64,000 nt of DNA, from assembly GCA_963082975.1 (NCBI GenBank), contig OY720349.1, positions 66,338,501 to 66,402,500 of the forward strand, in the 5' to 3' direction. Positions within the stretch are counted from its first letter, which is position 1, and the number at the start of each line of letters is the position of its first letter. Below the pieces are notes generated by a model. The model saw only the letters and a program-made list of their open reading frames with translations. It was not told the DNA's origin and did no database searches. The DNA comes from Labia minor (lineage: Eukaryota > Arthropoda > Insecta > Dermaptera > Spongiphoridae). Below, in pieces: positions 11,201 through 19,118 of this stretch. The translations under genes were made by a program, and so were the position numbers.

Positions 11201-12381
11201 ATGAAAATATAAAAAAGATTGCATTACAAATGATAAAAGACTTAAAAAAGGGGAAAAATATATTAAAATTAAAAAAGGCTATATACGGATTGAAACAATC
11301 CGGACGCCAATGGTACAAAAAATTAGACATAAAATTAAAAAATTTAGGAATGTCTCCATTGGAGAGTGATCCATGCATATATATTAAAAATAATAATAAT
11401 AATAATAAAAACGTATTAATATTAATCATTTACGTGGATGATATAATCATAATAGGATCAAATAAAAAGGATATTAATGAATTTAAAAAGAATTTGTCTA
11501 ATGATTTTAACATGAAAGACATGGGAGAAATAAATCAATTTTTAGGCATAAAGTTTAAATACGATAGAGATAAAAACGTCTTAAGTATGAATCAAACCAA
11601 ATATATTGATGAATTGTTAAAAAGGTTTAACATGGAAGATTGCAAAACAATTTCAACTCCGATTGAGAAAAATTTGAAATTGCATAAATCCGAAAATAAA
11701 GAAAACTTAAATAAATATCCTTATCAATCATTAATAGGATCATTGAATTATATATCAATCAGCACAAGACCAGATATAACGTATGCGGTGAACTTTTTAA
11801 GTCAATTTAACAACTGTTACGATAAAGAACATTTCATAGCGGCAAAAAGAGTTTTAAGGTACTTAAAAGGATCCAAAAATATTGGTTTAAAATTTGACGG
11901 GTCGAGTACTCCATTATGTGGATATGTTGATTCTGATTGGGGGAACTCAATAATAGATCGAAAATCCATAACAGGTTACGCTTTTACGTTTAAAGGGGGT
12001 GTGATCCAATGGAACTCCAAAAAGCAGAACACAGTCGCACTCTCAAGCACGGAGGCAGAGTACATGGCTATGGGCGAAGCAGCCAAAGAAGCCATATATT
12101 TGCAAAATTTTCTAAAAGAAATAAATATCGAGAAAAATAATAAATGCACGACAATATATTGTGATAACCAAGGTGCTAAGTTCATTGCAGAAAACAATGC
12201 TTATAAAAATAGAACTAAACATATTGACATTAAACATCATTTTATAAAAAATCTAATAAAAGAAAATAGAATAAAATTAAAGTATTTAAGCACTGAAAAT
12301 ATGCCTGCTGATTTTCTCACGAAAACCGTCTCAAAGTTCAAGCAAGAAGATTGTATGAGAAGACTCAAGCAAATGAATTAA
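8263..12381 (+). CDS. Copia-type Gag-Pol polyprotein, element 1
   Basis: A 1,372-residue polyprotein, close to the size of Drosophila copia Gag-Pol. Visible parts: an N-terminal copia Gag region (about 1-190); an Asn/Lys-rich low-complexity stretch (about 195-265); a CCHC zinc knuckle (C271, C274, H279, C284); an aspartic protease with DSG at 306-308; an integrase with H441, H446, C476, C479 and a D507, D570, E606 triad with 35-residue final spacing; a linker with two AT-hook-like motifs (RGRPK at 778-782, RGRPRK at 789-794); a reverse transcriptase (W855 onward, D946, YVDD at 1057-1060); and RNase H (D1225, E1264/E1266, D1301). The ATG lies 67 bases after the primer-binding site and the protein starts with the typical copia Gag opening (W17 in DTWK). 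The likely role is particle formation, reverse transcription and integration. One frame carries Gag and Pol, so Gag excess would need splicing or processing, as known in this family. Confidence 0.96.
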   Translation: MEFLKIEPLHRHNYDTWKIQMEAILVKNGYWNIVSGNQKRSNIDEKDTKGIEKWDLLDQKAKSDLILSITPRELRIVKNLNSSSEIWNKLKETFESKGPAKKAYLLKKLILSKMNISDNMDDYLNTFCEIIEKLKDIEFIINDELLCIILLYSLPDEYENFRCAIETRDTLPSLDNLKIKLLEEFECRGSQGDSSNQSNFIKNRNKNRPINKNYNFKNNPYKNNSLNKYNENNNNKYNTNKKHNFFNRDKRSTDYNKFSNLNNEIKNKIICFRCKGEGHKISQCPSKSTHMLALKVTDDKNDWILDSGCTNHMINNKELLENIRHPKLSCLTLADNSKINIDCIGDMIININNRQIELTDVLYVPKLKTNLLSVGSFTDKNFEVLFKNHNAFITNNDELMFTAKKKENGLYYLNENIKNKDKNDFSYYLNKNKLSKLDIWHKRYGHLNERDLKLITKSDQVFGLDQSILNENLNNCEICIKGKLSQTPFKNSNSQKNLEILEIIHTDICGPFRTTSIGGNKYFITFIDEASRYCEVKFLKHKSQAFEAFIEYKNYIENMTDKRIKYLQSDNGKEYINNRFNNFLKKSGIKRRLTVPYTPQQNGLSERMNKTLLEMTRCMLIQANLKHSFWAEAVITACYLRNRSPTSSLKGQIPYNILTNKKFNVSHLRTFGMRVHFLNKNNKNKLNSRTIEGIFIGYCEESKAYRVYDPMTRRVHITRDIKFINEFHNKNGDNLKYTDLLEENSKYNSLDIMIDKHNNDTSLESDIDENNIDQQRGRGRPKMIKSGNRGRPRKVYQYKKSESENDEETIPSSRDSDVLSSEDELSIETTEGEVQGLNVELKIKDALLQEDSNLWKTAMRKEMITLIKNDTWTMVRKHENQNIVGSRFVLTTKNDNTKKARLVAKGYSQTYSIDYFDTYSPVARMSSVRTLMAKSIEEKWYIEQMDVEAAYLNGELEENIYMECPEGFNDILKDLVENENENIKKIALQMIKDLKKGKNILKLKKAIYGLKQSGRQWYKKLDIKLKNLGMSPLESDPCIYIKNNNNNNKNVLILIIYVDDIIIIGSNKKDINEFKKNLSNDFNMKDMGEINQFLGIKFKYDRDKNVLSMNQTKYIDELLKRFNMEDCKTISTPIEKNLKLHKSENKENLNKYPYQSLIGSLNYISISTRPDITYAVNFLSQFNNCYDKEHFIAAKRVLRYLKGSKNIGLKFDGSSTPLCGYVDSDWGNSIIDRKSITGYAFTFKGGVIQWNSKKQNTVALSSTEAEYMAMGEAAKEAIYLQNFLKEINIEKNNKCTTIYCDNQGAKFIAENNAYKNRTKHIDIKHHFIKNLIKENRIKLKYLSTENMPADFLTKTVSKFKQEDCMRRLKQMN

Positions 12382-12448
12382 TTAAAAAAAAAAAAAAAAA
12401 TGTTTATATTGTAAAATTGTATTTATTTATATTTTTAATTATTCACTT

Positions 12449-12458
12449 GAAGGGGGTG
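12449..12458 (+). other. Polypurine tract of element 1
   Basis: GAAGGGGGTG directly precedes the 3' LTR. A purine run here is the expected plus-strand primer in LTR elements. It stands out sharply in an AT-rich 3' region that also has a 17-A run just after the coding sequence. Confidence 0.8.
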
Positions 12459-12607
12459 TGTTAAAGTATATTAAAGTTGGTAACCCTGCACCTTCTTACC
12501 TGTATATATATTTATAGTATGACCTTAGAGTAAATGTTCACCTTGTATTAAAAACACATTCAAACTCGAACAGTGCATTTTCATTAAACACATTTAAAAC
12601 TCCAACA
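12459..12607 (+). repeat. 3' LTR of element 1 (149 bp)
   Basis: I see no difference from the 5' LTR over all 149 bases. It is followed directly by the TTTCT target duplicate and by satellite resuming in mid-monomer (TACTAAAAATT). Confidence 0.96.
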
Positions 12608-12612
12608 TTTCT
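12608..12612. repeat. Target site duplication, right side of element 1 (TTTCT)
   Basis: TTTCT follows the 3' LTR and pairs with 8028-8032. Confidence 0.95.
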
Positions 12613-14534
12613 TACTAAAAATTATTTTGTTATGCCGAAACCTAGGGTCATCCTACGATGACCTTTCATAATTTTTTCGGTAAAATTAAAAAATGAAATA
12701 TTTTAAAAAATATAATAAATTCGTTCTGTTTACATCATAAAAATATTGAAAAAATATATTATTGATATTTCTGAAGAATAATTATTTTTTTTTCCGAAAA
12801 CCTAGGGTCATCCTACGATGACCTTTCATAATTTTTACGGGAAAATTAAAAAATGAAATTTTTAAAAATAAATAATAAATTCGTTCATTTTACATCATAA
12901 AAATATTAAAAAAAATATTATTGATATTTTTGATGAATAATTATTTTTTTATGCCGAAAACCTAGTGTCATCCTACGATGACCTTTCATAATTTTTACGG
13001 GAAAATTAAAAAATGAAATTTTTAAAAATAAATAATAAATTCGTTCATTTAACATCATATAAATATTAAAAAAATATATTATTGATATTTCTGATGAATA
13101 ATTATTTTTTTATGCCGAAAACCTAAGGTCATCCTACGATGACCTTTCATAATTTTTACGGTAAAATTAAAATATTAAATTTTTAAAAATAAATAATAAA
13201 TTCGTTCATTTAACATCATAAAAATATTAAAAAAAATATTATTGATATTTTTGATGAATAATTATTTTTTTATGCCGAAAACCTAGTGTCATCCTACGAT
13301 GACCTTTCATAATTTTTACGGGAAAATTAAAAAATGAAATTTTTAAATATAAATAATAAATTCGTTCATTTTACATCATATAAATATTAAAAAAATATAT
13401 TATTGATATTTCTGATGAATAATTATTTTTTTATACCGAAAACCTAGGGTCATCCTACGATGACCTTTCATAATTTTTTCGGTGAAATTAAAAAATGAAA
13501 TTTTTAAAAAAAATAATAAATTCGTTCATTTTACATCATAATAATATTAAAAAAATATATTATTGATATTTCTGATGAATAATTATTTTTTTATGCCGAA
13601 AACTTAGGGTCATCCTACGATGACCTTTCATAATTTTTTCGGGAAAATTAAAAAATGAAATTTTTAAAAATAAATAATAATTTCGTTCATTTTACATCAT
13701 AAAAATATTAAAAAAATATATTATTGATATTTCTGATCAATAATTATTTTTTTATGCCGAAAACCTAGGGTCATCCTACGATGACCTTTCATAATTTTTA
13801 CGGGAAAATTAAAAAATGAAATTTTTAAAAAAAATAATAAATTCGTTCATTTTACATCATAAAAATATTAAATAAATATATTATTGATATTTCTAATGAA
13901 TAATTATTTTTTTATGCCGAAAACCTAGGGTCATCCTACGATGAACTTTCATAATTTTTACGGGAAAATTAAAAAATGAAATTTTTAAAAATAAATAATA
14001 AATTCTTTCATTTTACATCATAAAAATATTAAAAAAATATATTATTGATATTTCTGATGAATAATTATTTTATTATGCCGAACACCTAGGGTCATCTTAC
14101 GATGACCTTTCATAATTTTTACGGGAAAATTAAAAAATGAAATTTTTAAAAATAAATAATAAATTCGTTCATTTTACATCATAAAAATATTAAAAAAAAT
14201 ATTATTGATATTTTTGATGAATAATTATTTTTTTATGCCGAAAACCTAGGTTCATCCTACGATGACCTTTCATAATTTTTACGGGAAAATTAAAAAATGA
14301 AATTTTTAAAAATAAATAATAAATTCGTTCATTTTACATCATATAAATATTAAAAAAATATATTATAGATATTTCTGATGAATAATTATTTTTTTAATGC
14401 CGAAAACCTAGGGTCATCCTACGATGACCTTTCATAATTTTTACGGGAAAATTAAAAAATGAAATTTTTAGAAAATCAATAATAAATTGGTTCATTTTAC
14501 ATCATAAAAATATTAAAAAAATATATTATTCATA

Positions 14535-14539
14535 TTTCT
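14535..14539. repeat. Target site duplication, left side of element 2 (TTTCT)
   Basis: TTTCT before the 5' LTR, repeated at 19114-19118. It has the same sequence and the same place in the monomer as at element 1. Confidence 0.95.
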
Positions 14540-14688
14540 TGTTAAAGTATATTAAAGTTGGTAACCCTGCACCTTCTTACCTGTATATATATTTATAGTA
14601 TGACCTTAGAGTAAATGTTCACCTTGTATTAAAAACACATTCAAACTCGAACAGTGCATTTTCATTAAACACATTTAAAACTCCAACA
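14540..14688 (+). repeat. 5' LTR of element 2 (149 bp)
   Basis: Begins TGTTAAAG and ends CCAACA; reads the same as the other five LTRs in the window. Confidence 0.96.
14584..14597 (+). promoter_or_regulatory. TATA-like run in the 5' LTR of element 2
   Basis: The TATATATATTTATA string corresponds to 8077-8090 of element 1. Candidate core promoter only, given the AT-rich background. Confidence 0.4.
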
Positions 14689-14702
14689 GGTTATGGGCCC
14701 AG
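14689..14702 (+). other. Primer-binding site of element 2
   Basis: GGTTATGGGCCCAG directly after the LTR, complementary to the anticodon arm of initiator tRNA-Met. Confidence 0.88.
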
Positions 14703-14769
14703 GTAAACACTGCGGGTAATTGGGTGATAATTGGAAATATTTTTTAATCTTAAAAGGATTTTTTAAAAA

Positions 14770-17700
14770 ATGGAATTTCTTAAAATTGAACCACTACACC
14801 GACACAACTATGATACCTGGAAGATTCAGATGGAAGCCATCCTAGTAAAAAATGGATATTGGAACATAGTCTCCGGAAACCAAAAAAGGTCAAATATTGA
14901 TGAAAAAGATACGAAAGGGATTGAAAAATGGGATCTCCTGGACCAAAAAGCTAAGTCTGATCTAATTTTATCAATAACACCTAGAGAATTAAGGATAGTT
15001 AAAAATTTAAATAGCTCAAGTGAAATATGGAATAAATTAAAGGAAACCTTTGAAAGTAAAGGTCCAGCCAAAAAGGCTTATTTGTTAAAGAAACTAATTT
15101 TAAGTAAAATGAATATAAGTGATAATATGGATGACTATTTAAATACATTTTGTGAAATTATAGAAAAATTAAAAGATATTGAATTTATAATAAATGATGA
15201 ACTATTATGTATAATATTATTATATAGTCTACCAGACGAATATGAAAATTTTAGATGTGCTATAGAAACAAGGGACACTTTGCCATCTTTAGATAATTTA
15301 AAAATAAAATTATTGGAAGAGTTTGAATGTCGGGGAAGTCAAGGCGATTCCTCAAATCAAAGTAACTTTATTAAAAATAGAAATAAAAATAGACCTATTA
15401 ATAAAAATTATAATTTTAAAAATAATCCTTACAAAAATAATTCTTTAAATAAATATAATGAAAATAATAATAATAAATATAATACGAATAAAAAACATAA
15501 TTTTTTCAATAGGGATAAAAGGTCAACTGATTATAATAAATTTAGTAATTTAAATAATGAAATTAAAAATAAAATTATATGTTTCCGTTGTAAGGGCGAA
15601 GGCCATAAAATTTCTCAATGTCCATCTAAGTCGACTCATATGTTAGCCCTAAAAGTCACTGATGATAAAAATGATTGGATTTTAGATTCTGGCTGTACAA
15701 ATCACATGATAAATAATAAAGAATTACTGGAAAATATAAGACATCCAAAACTAAGTTGTTTAACACTAGCCGATAACAGTAAAATAAATATTGATTGTAT
15801 TGGTGATATGATTATTAACATAAATAATAGACAAATTGAATTAACAGATGTACTATATGTTCCCAAATTAAAAACGAATTTATTATCTGTCGGGTCATTT
15901 ACTGATAAGAATTTTGAAGTTTTATTTAAAAATCATAATGCATTTATAACGAATAATGACGAACTAATGTTTACAGCTAAGAAAAAGGAGAACGGATTAT
16001 ATTATTTAAATGAAAATATTAAAAATAAAGATAAAAATGATTTTTCATATTATTTAAATAAAAATAAATTATCAAAATTAGACATATGGCATAAAAGATA
16101 CGGACATTTAAATGAAAGAGATTTAAAACTAATAACCAAATCAGATCAAGTTTTCGGTTTAGACCAAAGTATATTAAATGAAAATTTAAATAATTGTGAA
16201 ATATGCATTAAAGGAAAATTATCTCAAACACCTTTTAAAAATTCAAATTCACAGAAAAATTTAGAAATATTGGAAATAATCCATACAGATATTTGTGGAC
16301 CATTTAGAACCACGTCTATCGGTGGAAATAAATATTTCATTACTTTTATAGACGAAGCAAGCAGATATTGCGAAGTTAAATTTCTAAAACACAAAAGTCA
16401 AGCTTTTGAAGCATTTATTGAATATAAAAATTATATTGAAAACATGACAGATAAAAGGATTAAATATTTGCAATCAGATAATGGAAAAGAATACATTAAT
16501 AATAGATTTAATAATTTTTTAAAAAAATCAGGAATTAAGCGAAGATTAACAGTTCCTTATACGCCCCAACAAAATGGATTATCTGAACGTATGAACAAGA
16601 CCCTATTGGAGATGACGAGATGTATGTTAATACAAGCAAATCTAAAACATTCCTTTTGGGCAGAAGCAGTAATAACTGCATGTTATTTGAGGAACAGAAG
16701 CCCAACATCATCTTTAAAAGGACAAATACCTTATAACATCCTTACAAACAAAAAATTTAATGTCTCACATTTAAGAACTTTTGGTATGAGAGTACATTTT
16801 TTAAATAAAAATAATAAAAATAAATTAAATTCAAGAACAATTGAAGGAATTTTTATAGGTTATTGCGAGGAAAGCAAAGCTTATAGAGTATATGATCCCA
16901 TGACCAGAAGGGTACATATTACTCGAGATATTAAATTTATAAACGAATTTCATAATAAAAATGGAGATAATTTAAAATATACTGATTTATTAGAAGAAAA
17001 TTCAAAATACAACAGCTTGGACATAATGATTGATAAACATAATAATGATACATCTTTAGAAAGTGATATAGACGAAAATAACATTGACCAACAGAGAGGA
17101 AGAGGACGTCCTAAAATGATTAAAAGTGGAAATAGGGGAAGACCCAGAAAAGTCTATCAATACAAAAAATCCGAAAGTGAAAATGATGAAGAAACAATTC
17201 CCAGCTCTAGAGACAGTGATGTCTTAAGTTCAGAAGATGAACTCTCGATAGAAACGACCGAAGGAGAGGTCCAAGGACTTAATGTAGAACTGAAAATTAA
17301 AGATGCACTATTGCAAGAAGACTCGAACTTATGGAAAACAGCCATGAGGAAAGAAATGATTACATTAATTAAAAACGATACTTGGACAATGGTCAGGAAA
17401 CACGAAAATCAAAATATAGTGGGTAGTCGTTTTGTCTTAACGACCAAAAATGATAATACTAAAAAGGCCAGGTTAGTCGCCAAGGGATATAGCCAAACTT
17501 ATTCTATAGATTATTTTGATACTTATTCACCTGTCGCCAGAATGAGCAGCGTGAGGACACTAATGGCTAAGTCTATAGAAGAAAAGTGGTACATTGAACA
17601 AATGGACGTGGAGGCAGCGTATTTAAATGGTGAACTGGAAGAGAACATTTACATGGAATGTCCTGAAGGGTTTAACGACATATTGAAAGATTTAGTCGAA

Positions 17701-18888
17701 AATGAAAATGAAAATATAAAAAAGATTGCATTACAAATGATAAAAGACTTAAAAAAGGGGAAAAATATATTAAAATTAAAAAAGGCTATATACGGATTGA
17801 AACAATCCGGACGCCAATGGTACAAAAAATTAGACATAAAATTAAAAAATTTAGGAATGTCTCCATTGGAGAGTGATCCATGCATATATATTAAAAATAA
17901 TAATAATAATAATAAAAACGTATTAATATTAATCATTTACGTGGATGATATAATCATAATAGGATCAAATAAAAAGGATATTAATGAATTTAAAAAGAAT
18001 TTGTCTAATGATTTTAACATGAAAGACATGGGAGAAATAAATCAATTTTTAGGCATAAAGTTTAAATACGATAGAGATAAAAACGTCTTAAGTATGAATC
18101 AAACCAAATATATTGATGAATTGTTAAAAAGGTTTAACATGGAAGATTGCAAAACAATTTCAACTCCGATTGAGAAAAATTTGAAATTGCATAAATCCGA
18201 AAATAAAGAAAACTTAAATAAATATCCTTATCAATCATTAATAGGATCATTGAATTATATATCAATCAGCACAAGACCAGATATAACGTATGCGGTGAAC
18301 TTTTTAAGTCAATTTAACAACTGTTACGATAAAGAACATTTCATAGCGGCAAAAAGAGTTTTAAGGTACTTAAAAGGATCCAAAAATATTGGTTTAAAAT
18401 TTGACGGGTCGAGTACTCCATTATGTGGATATGTTGATTCTGATTGGGGGAACTCAATAATAGATCGAAAATCCATAACAGGTTACGCTTTTACGTTTAA
18501 AGGGGGTGTGATCCAATGGAACTCCAAAAAGCAGAACACAGTCGCACTCTCAAGCACGGAGGCAGAGTACATGGCTATGGGCGAAGCAGCCAAAGAAGCC
18601 ATATATTTGCAAAATTTTCTAAAAGAAATAAATATCGAGAAAAATAATAAATGCACGACAATATATTGTGATAACCAAGGTGCTAAGTTCATTGCAGAAA
18701 ACAATGCTTATAAAAATAGAACTAAACATATTGACATTAAACATCATTTTATAAAAAATCTAATAAAAGAAAATAGAATAAAATTAAAGTATTTAAGCAC
18801 TGAAAATATGCCTGCTGATTTTCTCACGAAAACCGTCTCAAAGTTCAAGCAAGAAGATTGTATGAGAAGACTCAAGCAAATGAATTAA
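14770..18888 (+). CDS. Copia-type Gag-Pol polyprotein, element 2
   Basis: This 1,372-residue frame gives the same protein as element 1 at every residue I compared. It has the CCHC knuckle (271-284), protease DSG (306-308), integrase D507/D570/E606, the paired AT-hook-like motifs (778-794), the YVDD reverse transcriptase box (1057-1060) and the RNase H acidic residues. Such complete identity between two copies 6.5 kb apart fits very recent duplication or ongoing homogenisation with the satellite. The frame starts at the ATG 67 bases downstream of the primer site. Codon choice is A/T-ending throughout, like the surrounding genome. Confidence 0.96.
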   Translation: MEFLKIEPLHRHNYDTWKIQMEAILVKNGYWNIVSGNQKRSNIDEKDTKGIEKWDLLDQKAKSDLILSITPRELRIVKNLNSSSEIWNKLKETFESKGPAKKAYLLKKLILSKMNISDNMDDYLNTFCEIIEKLKDIEFIINDELLCIILLYSLPDEYENFRCAIETRDTLPSLDNLKIKLLEEFECRGSQGDSSNQSNFIKNRNKNRPINKNYNFKNNPYKNNSLNKYNENNNNKYNTNKKHNFFNRDKRSTDYNKFSNLNNEIKNKIICFRCKGEGHKISQCPSKSTHMLALKVTDDKNDWILDSGCTNHMINNKELLENIRHPKLSCLTLADNSKINIDCIGDMIININNRQIELTDVLYVPKLKTNLLSVGSFTDKNFEVLFKNHNAFITNNDELMFTAKKKENGLYYLNENIKNKDKNDFSYYLNKNKLSKLDIWHKRYGHLNERDLKLITKSDQVFGLDQSILNENLNNCEICIKGKLSQTPFKNSNSQKNLEILEIIHTDICGPFRTTSIGGNKYFITFIDEASRYCEVKFLKHKSQAFEAFIEYKNYIENMTDKRIKYLQSDNGKEYINNRFNNFLKKSGIKRRLTVPYTPQQNGLSERMNKTLLEMTRCMLIQANLKHSFWAEAVITACYLRNRSPTSSLKGQIPYNILTNKKFNVSHLRTFGMRVHFLNKNNKNKLNSRTIEGIFIGYCEESKAYRVYDPMTRRVHITRDIKFINEFHNKNGDNLKYTDLLEENSKYNSLDIMIDKHNNDTSLESDIDENNIDQQRGRGRPKMIKSGNRGRPRKVYQYKKSESENDEETIPSSRDSDVLSSEDELSIETTEGEVQGLNVELKIKDALLQEDSNLWKTAMRKEMITLIKNDTWTMVRKHENQNIVGSRFVLTTKNDNTKKARLVAKGYSQTYSIDYFDTYSPVARMSSVRTLMAKSIEEKWYIEQMDVEAAYLNGELEENIYMECPEGFNDILKDLVENENENIKKIALQMIKDLKKGKNILKLKKAIYGLKQSGRQWYKKLDIKLKNLGMSPLESDPCIYIKNNNNNNKNVLILIIYVDDIIIIGSNKKDINEFKKNLSNDFNMKDMGEINQFLGIKFKYDRDKNVLSMNQTKYIDELLKRFNMEDCKTISTPIEKNLKLHKSENKENLNKYPYQSLIGSLNYISISTRPDITYAVNFLSQFNNCYDKEHFIAAKRVLRYLKGSKNIGLKFDGSSTPLCGYVDSDWGNSIIDRKSITGYAFTFKGGVIQWNSKKQNTVALSSTEAEYMAMGEAAKEAIYLQNFLKEINIEKNNKCTTIYCDNQGAKFIAENNAYKNRTKHIDIKHHFIKNLIKENRIKLKYLSTENMPADFLTKTVSKFKQEDCMRRLKQMN

Positions 18889-18954
18889 TTAAAAAAAAAA
18901 AAAAAATGTTTATATTGTAAAATTGTATTTATTTATATTTTTAATTATTCACTT

Positions 18955-18964
18955 GAAGGGGGTG
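18955..18964 (+). other. Polypurine tract of element 2
   Basis: GAAGGGGGTG directly before the 3' LTR, as in the other copies. Confidence 0.8.
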
Positions 18965-19113
18965 TGTTAAAGTATATTAAAGTTGGTAACCCTGCACCTT
19001 CTTACCTGTATATATATTTATAGTATGACCTTAGAGTAAATGTTCACCTTGTATTAAAAACACATTCAAACTCGAACAGTGCATTTTCATTAAACACATT
19101 TAAAACTCCAACA
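18965..19113 (+). repeat. 3' LTR of element 2 (149 bp)
   Basis: Reads the same as its 5' LTR; followed by TTTCT and by satellite restarting at TACTAAAAATT. Confidence 0.96.
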
Positions 19114-19118
19114 TTTCT
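19114..19118. repeat. Target site duplication, right side of element 2 (TTTCT)
   Basis: Pairs with 14535-14539. Confidence 0.95.

Larger units (their letters stand above)
8033..12607 (+). mobile_element. Ty1/copia-type LTR retrotransposon, copy 1, looks whole
   Basis: A 4,575-bp element with, in order, a 149-bp 5' LTR (8033-8181), primer-binding site (8182-8195), short leader, Gag-Pol frame (8263-12381), A-run, purine tract (12449-12458) and 3' LTR (12459-12607). The order protease, integrase, reverse transcriptase, RNase H places it in Ty1/copia (Pseudoviridae-like), not Ty3/gypsy. Both LTRs read identically and the coding frame is open throughout, so it looks whole and young. It interrupts a satellite monomer and shares its exact insertion point with copies 2 and 3. 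Copy 1 differs from the other two in an A-run after the coding region (17 versus 16 As). Confidence 0.97.
12608..14539 (+). repeat. Satellite array block 2 between elements 1 and 2 (12 monomers)
   Basis: The 1,932 bp here equal 12 monomers of 161 bp. The block starts and ends at the same point inside a monomer, because both neighbouring elements sit at one site. Variants appear in the order TACTAAAAATT unit, TTTTTTTTTCCG, CTAGTGTC, CTAAGGTC, CTAGTGTC with a private TTTAAATATAAAT change (about 13345), TATACCG with GGTGAAATT, ACTTAGGG, TGATCAATAAT, GATGAACTT, GAACACC, CCTAGGTTC and TTTTTTAATGCC. The last part matches the left flank of element 1, minus one monomer there. No gene is seen. Confidence 0.97.
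14540..19113 (+). mobile_element. Ty1/copia-type LTR retrotransposon, copy 2, looks whole
   Basis: A 4,574-bp copy lying 6,507 bp downstream of copy 1. The LTRs (14540-14688 and 18965-19113), primer site, coding frame and purine tract all correspond to copy 1. It looks whole. The A-run after the coding region has 16 As, as in copy 3. With the shared private satellite change upstream (13345 here, 25472 at copy 3), this groups copies 2 and 3 together. The same site and target duplication as copy 1 argue that it arose by DNA duplication of an already occupied satellite segment, not by a fresh insertion. Confidence 0.97.

Noticed and set aside
12381-12410. A-run as a LINE or processed-copy poly(A) tail
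   Set aside because: It lies inside an LTR element, before the purine tract and 3' LTR, and is not next to a target duplication.
8033-12607. Ty3/gypsy or retrovirus-like element with envelope
   Set aside because: Integrase precedes reverse transcriptase, the DSG and YVDD boxes are copia-like, and the space between RNase H and the 3' LTR is too short for another gene.
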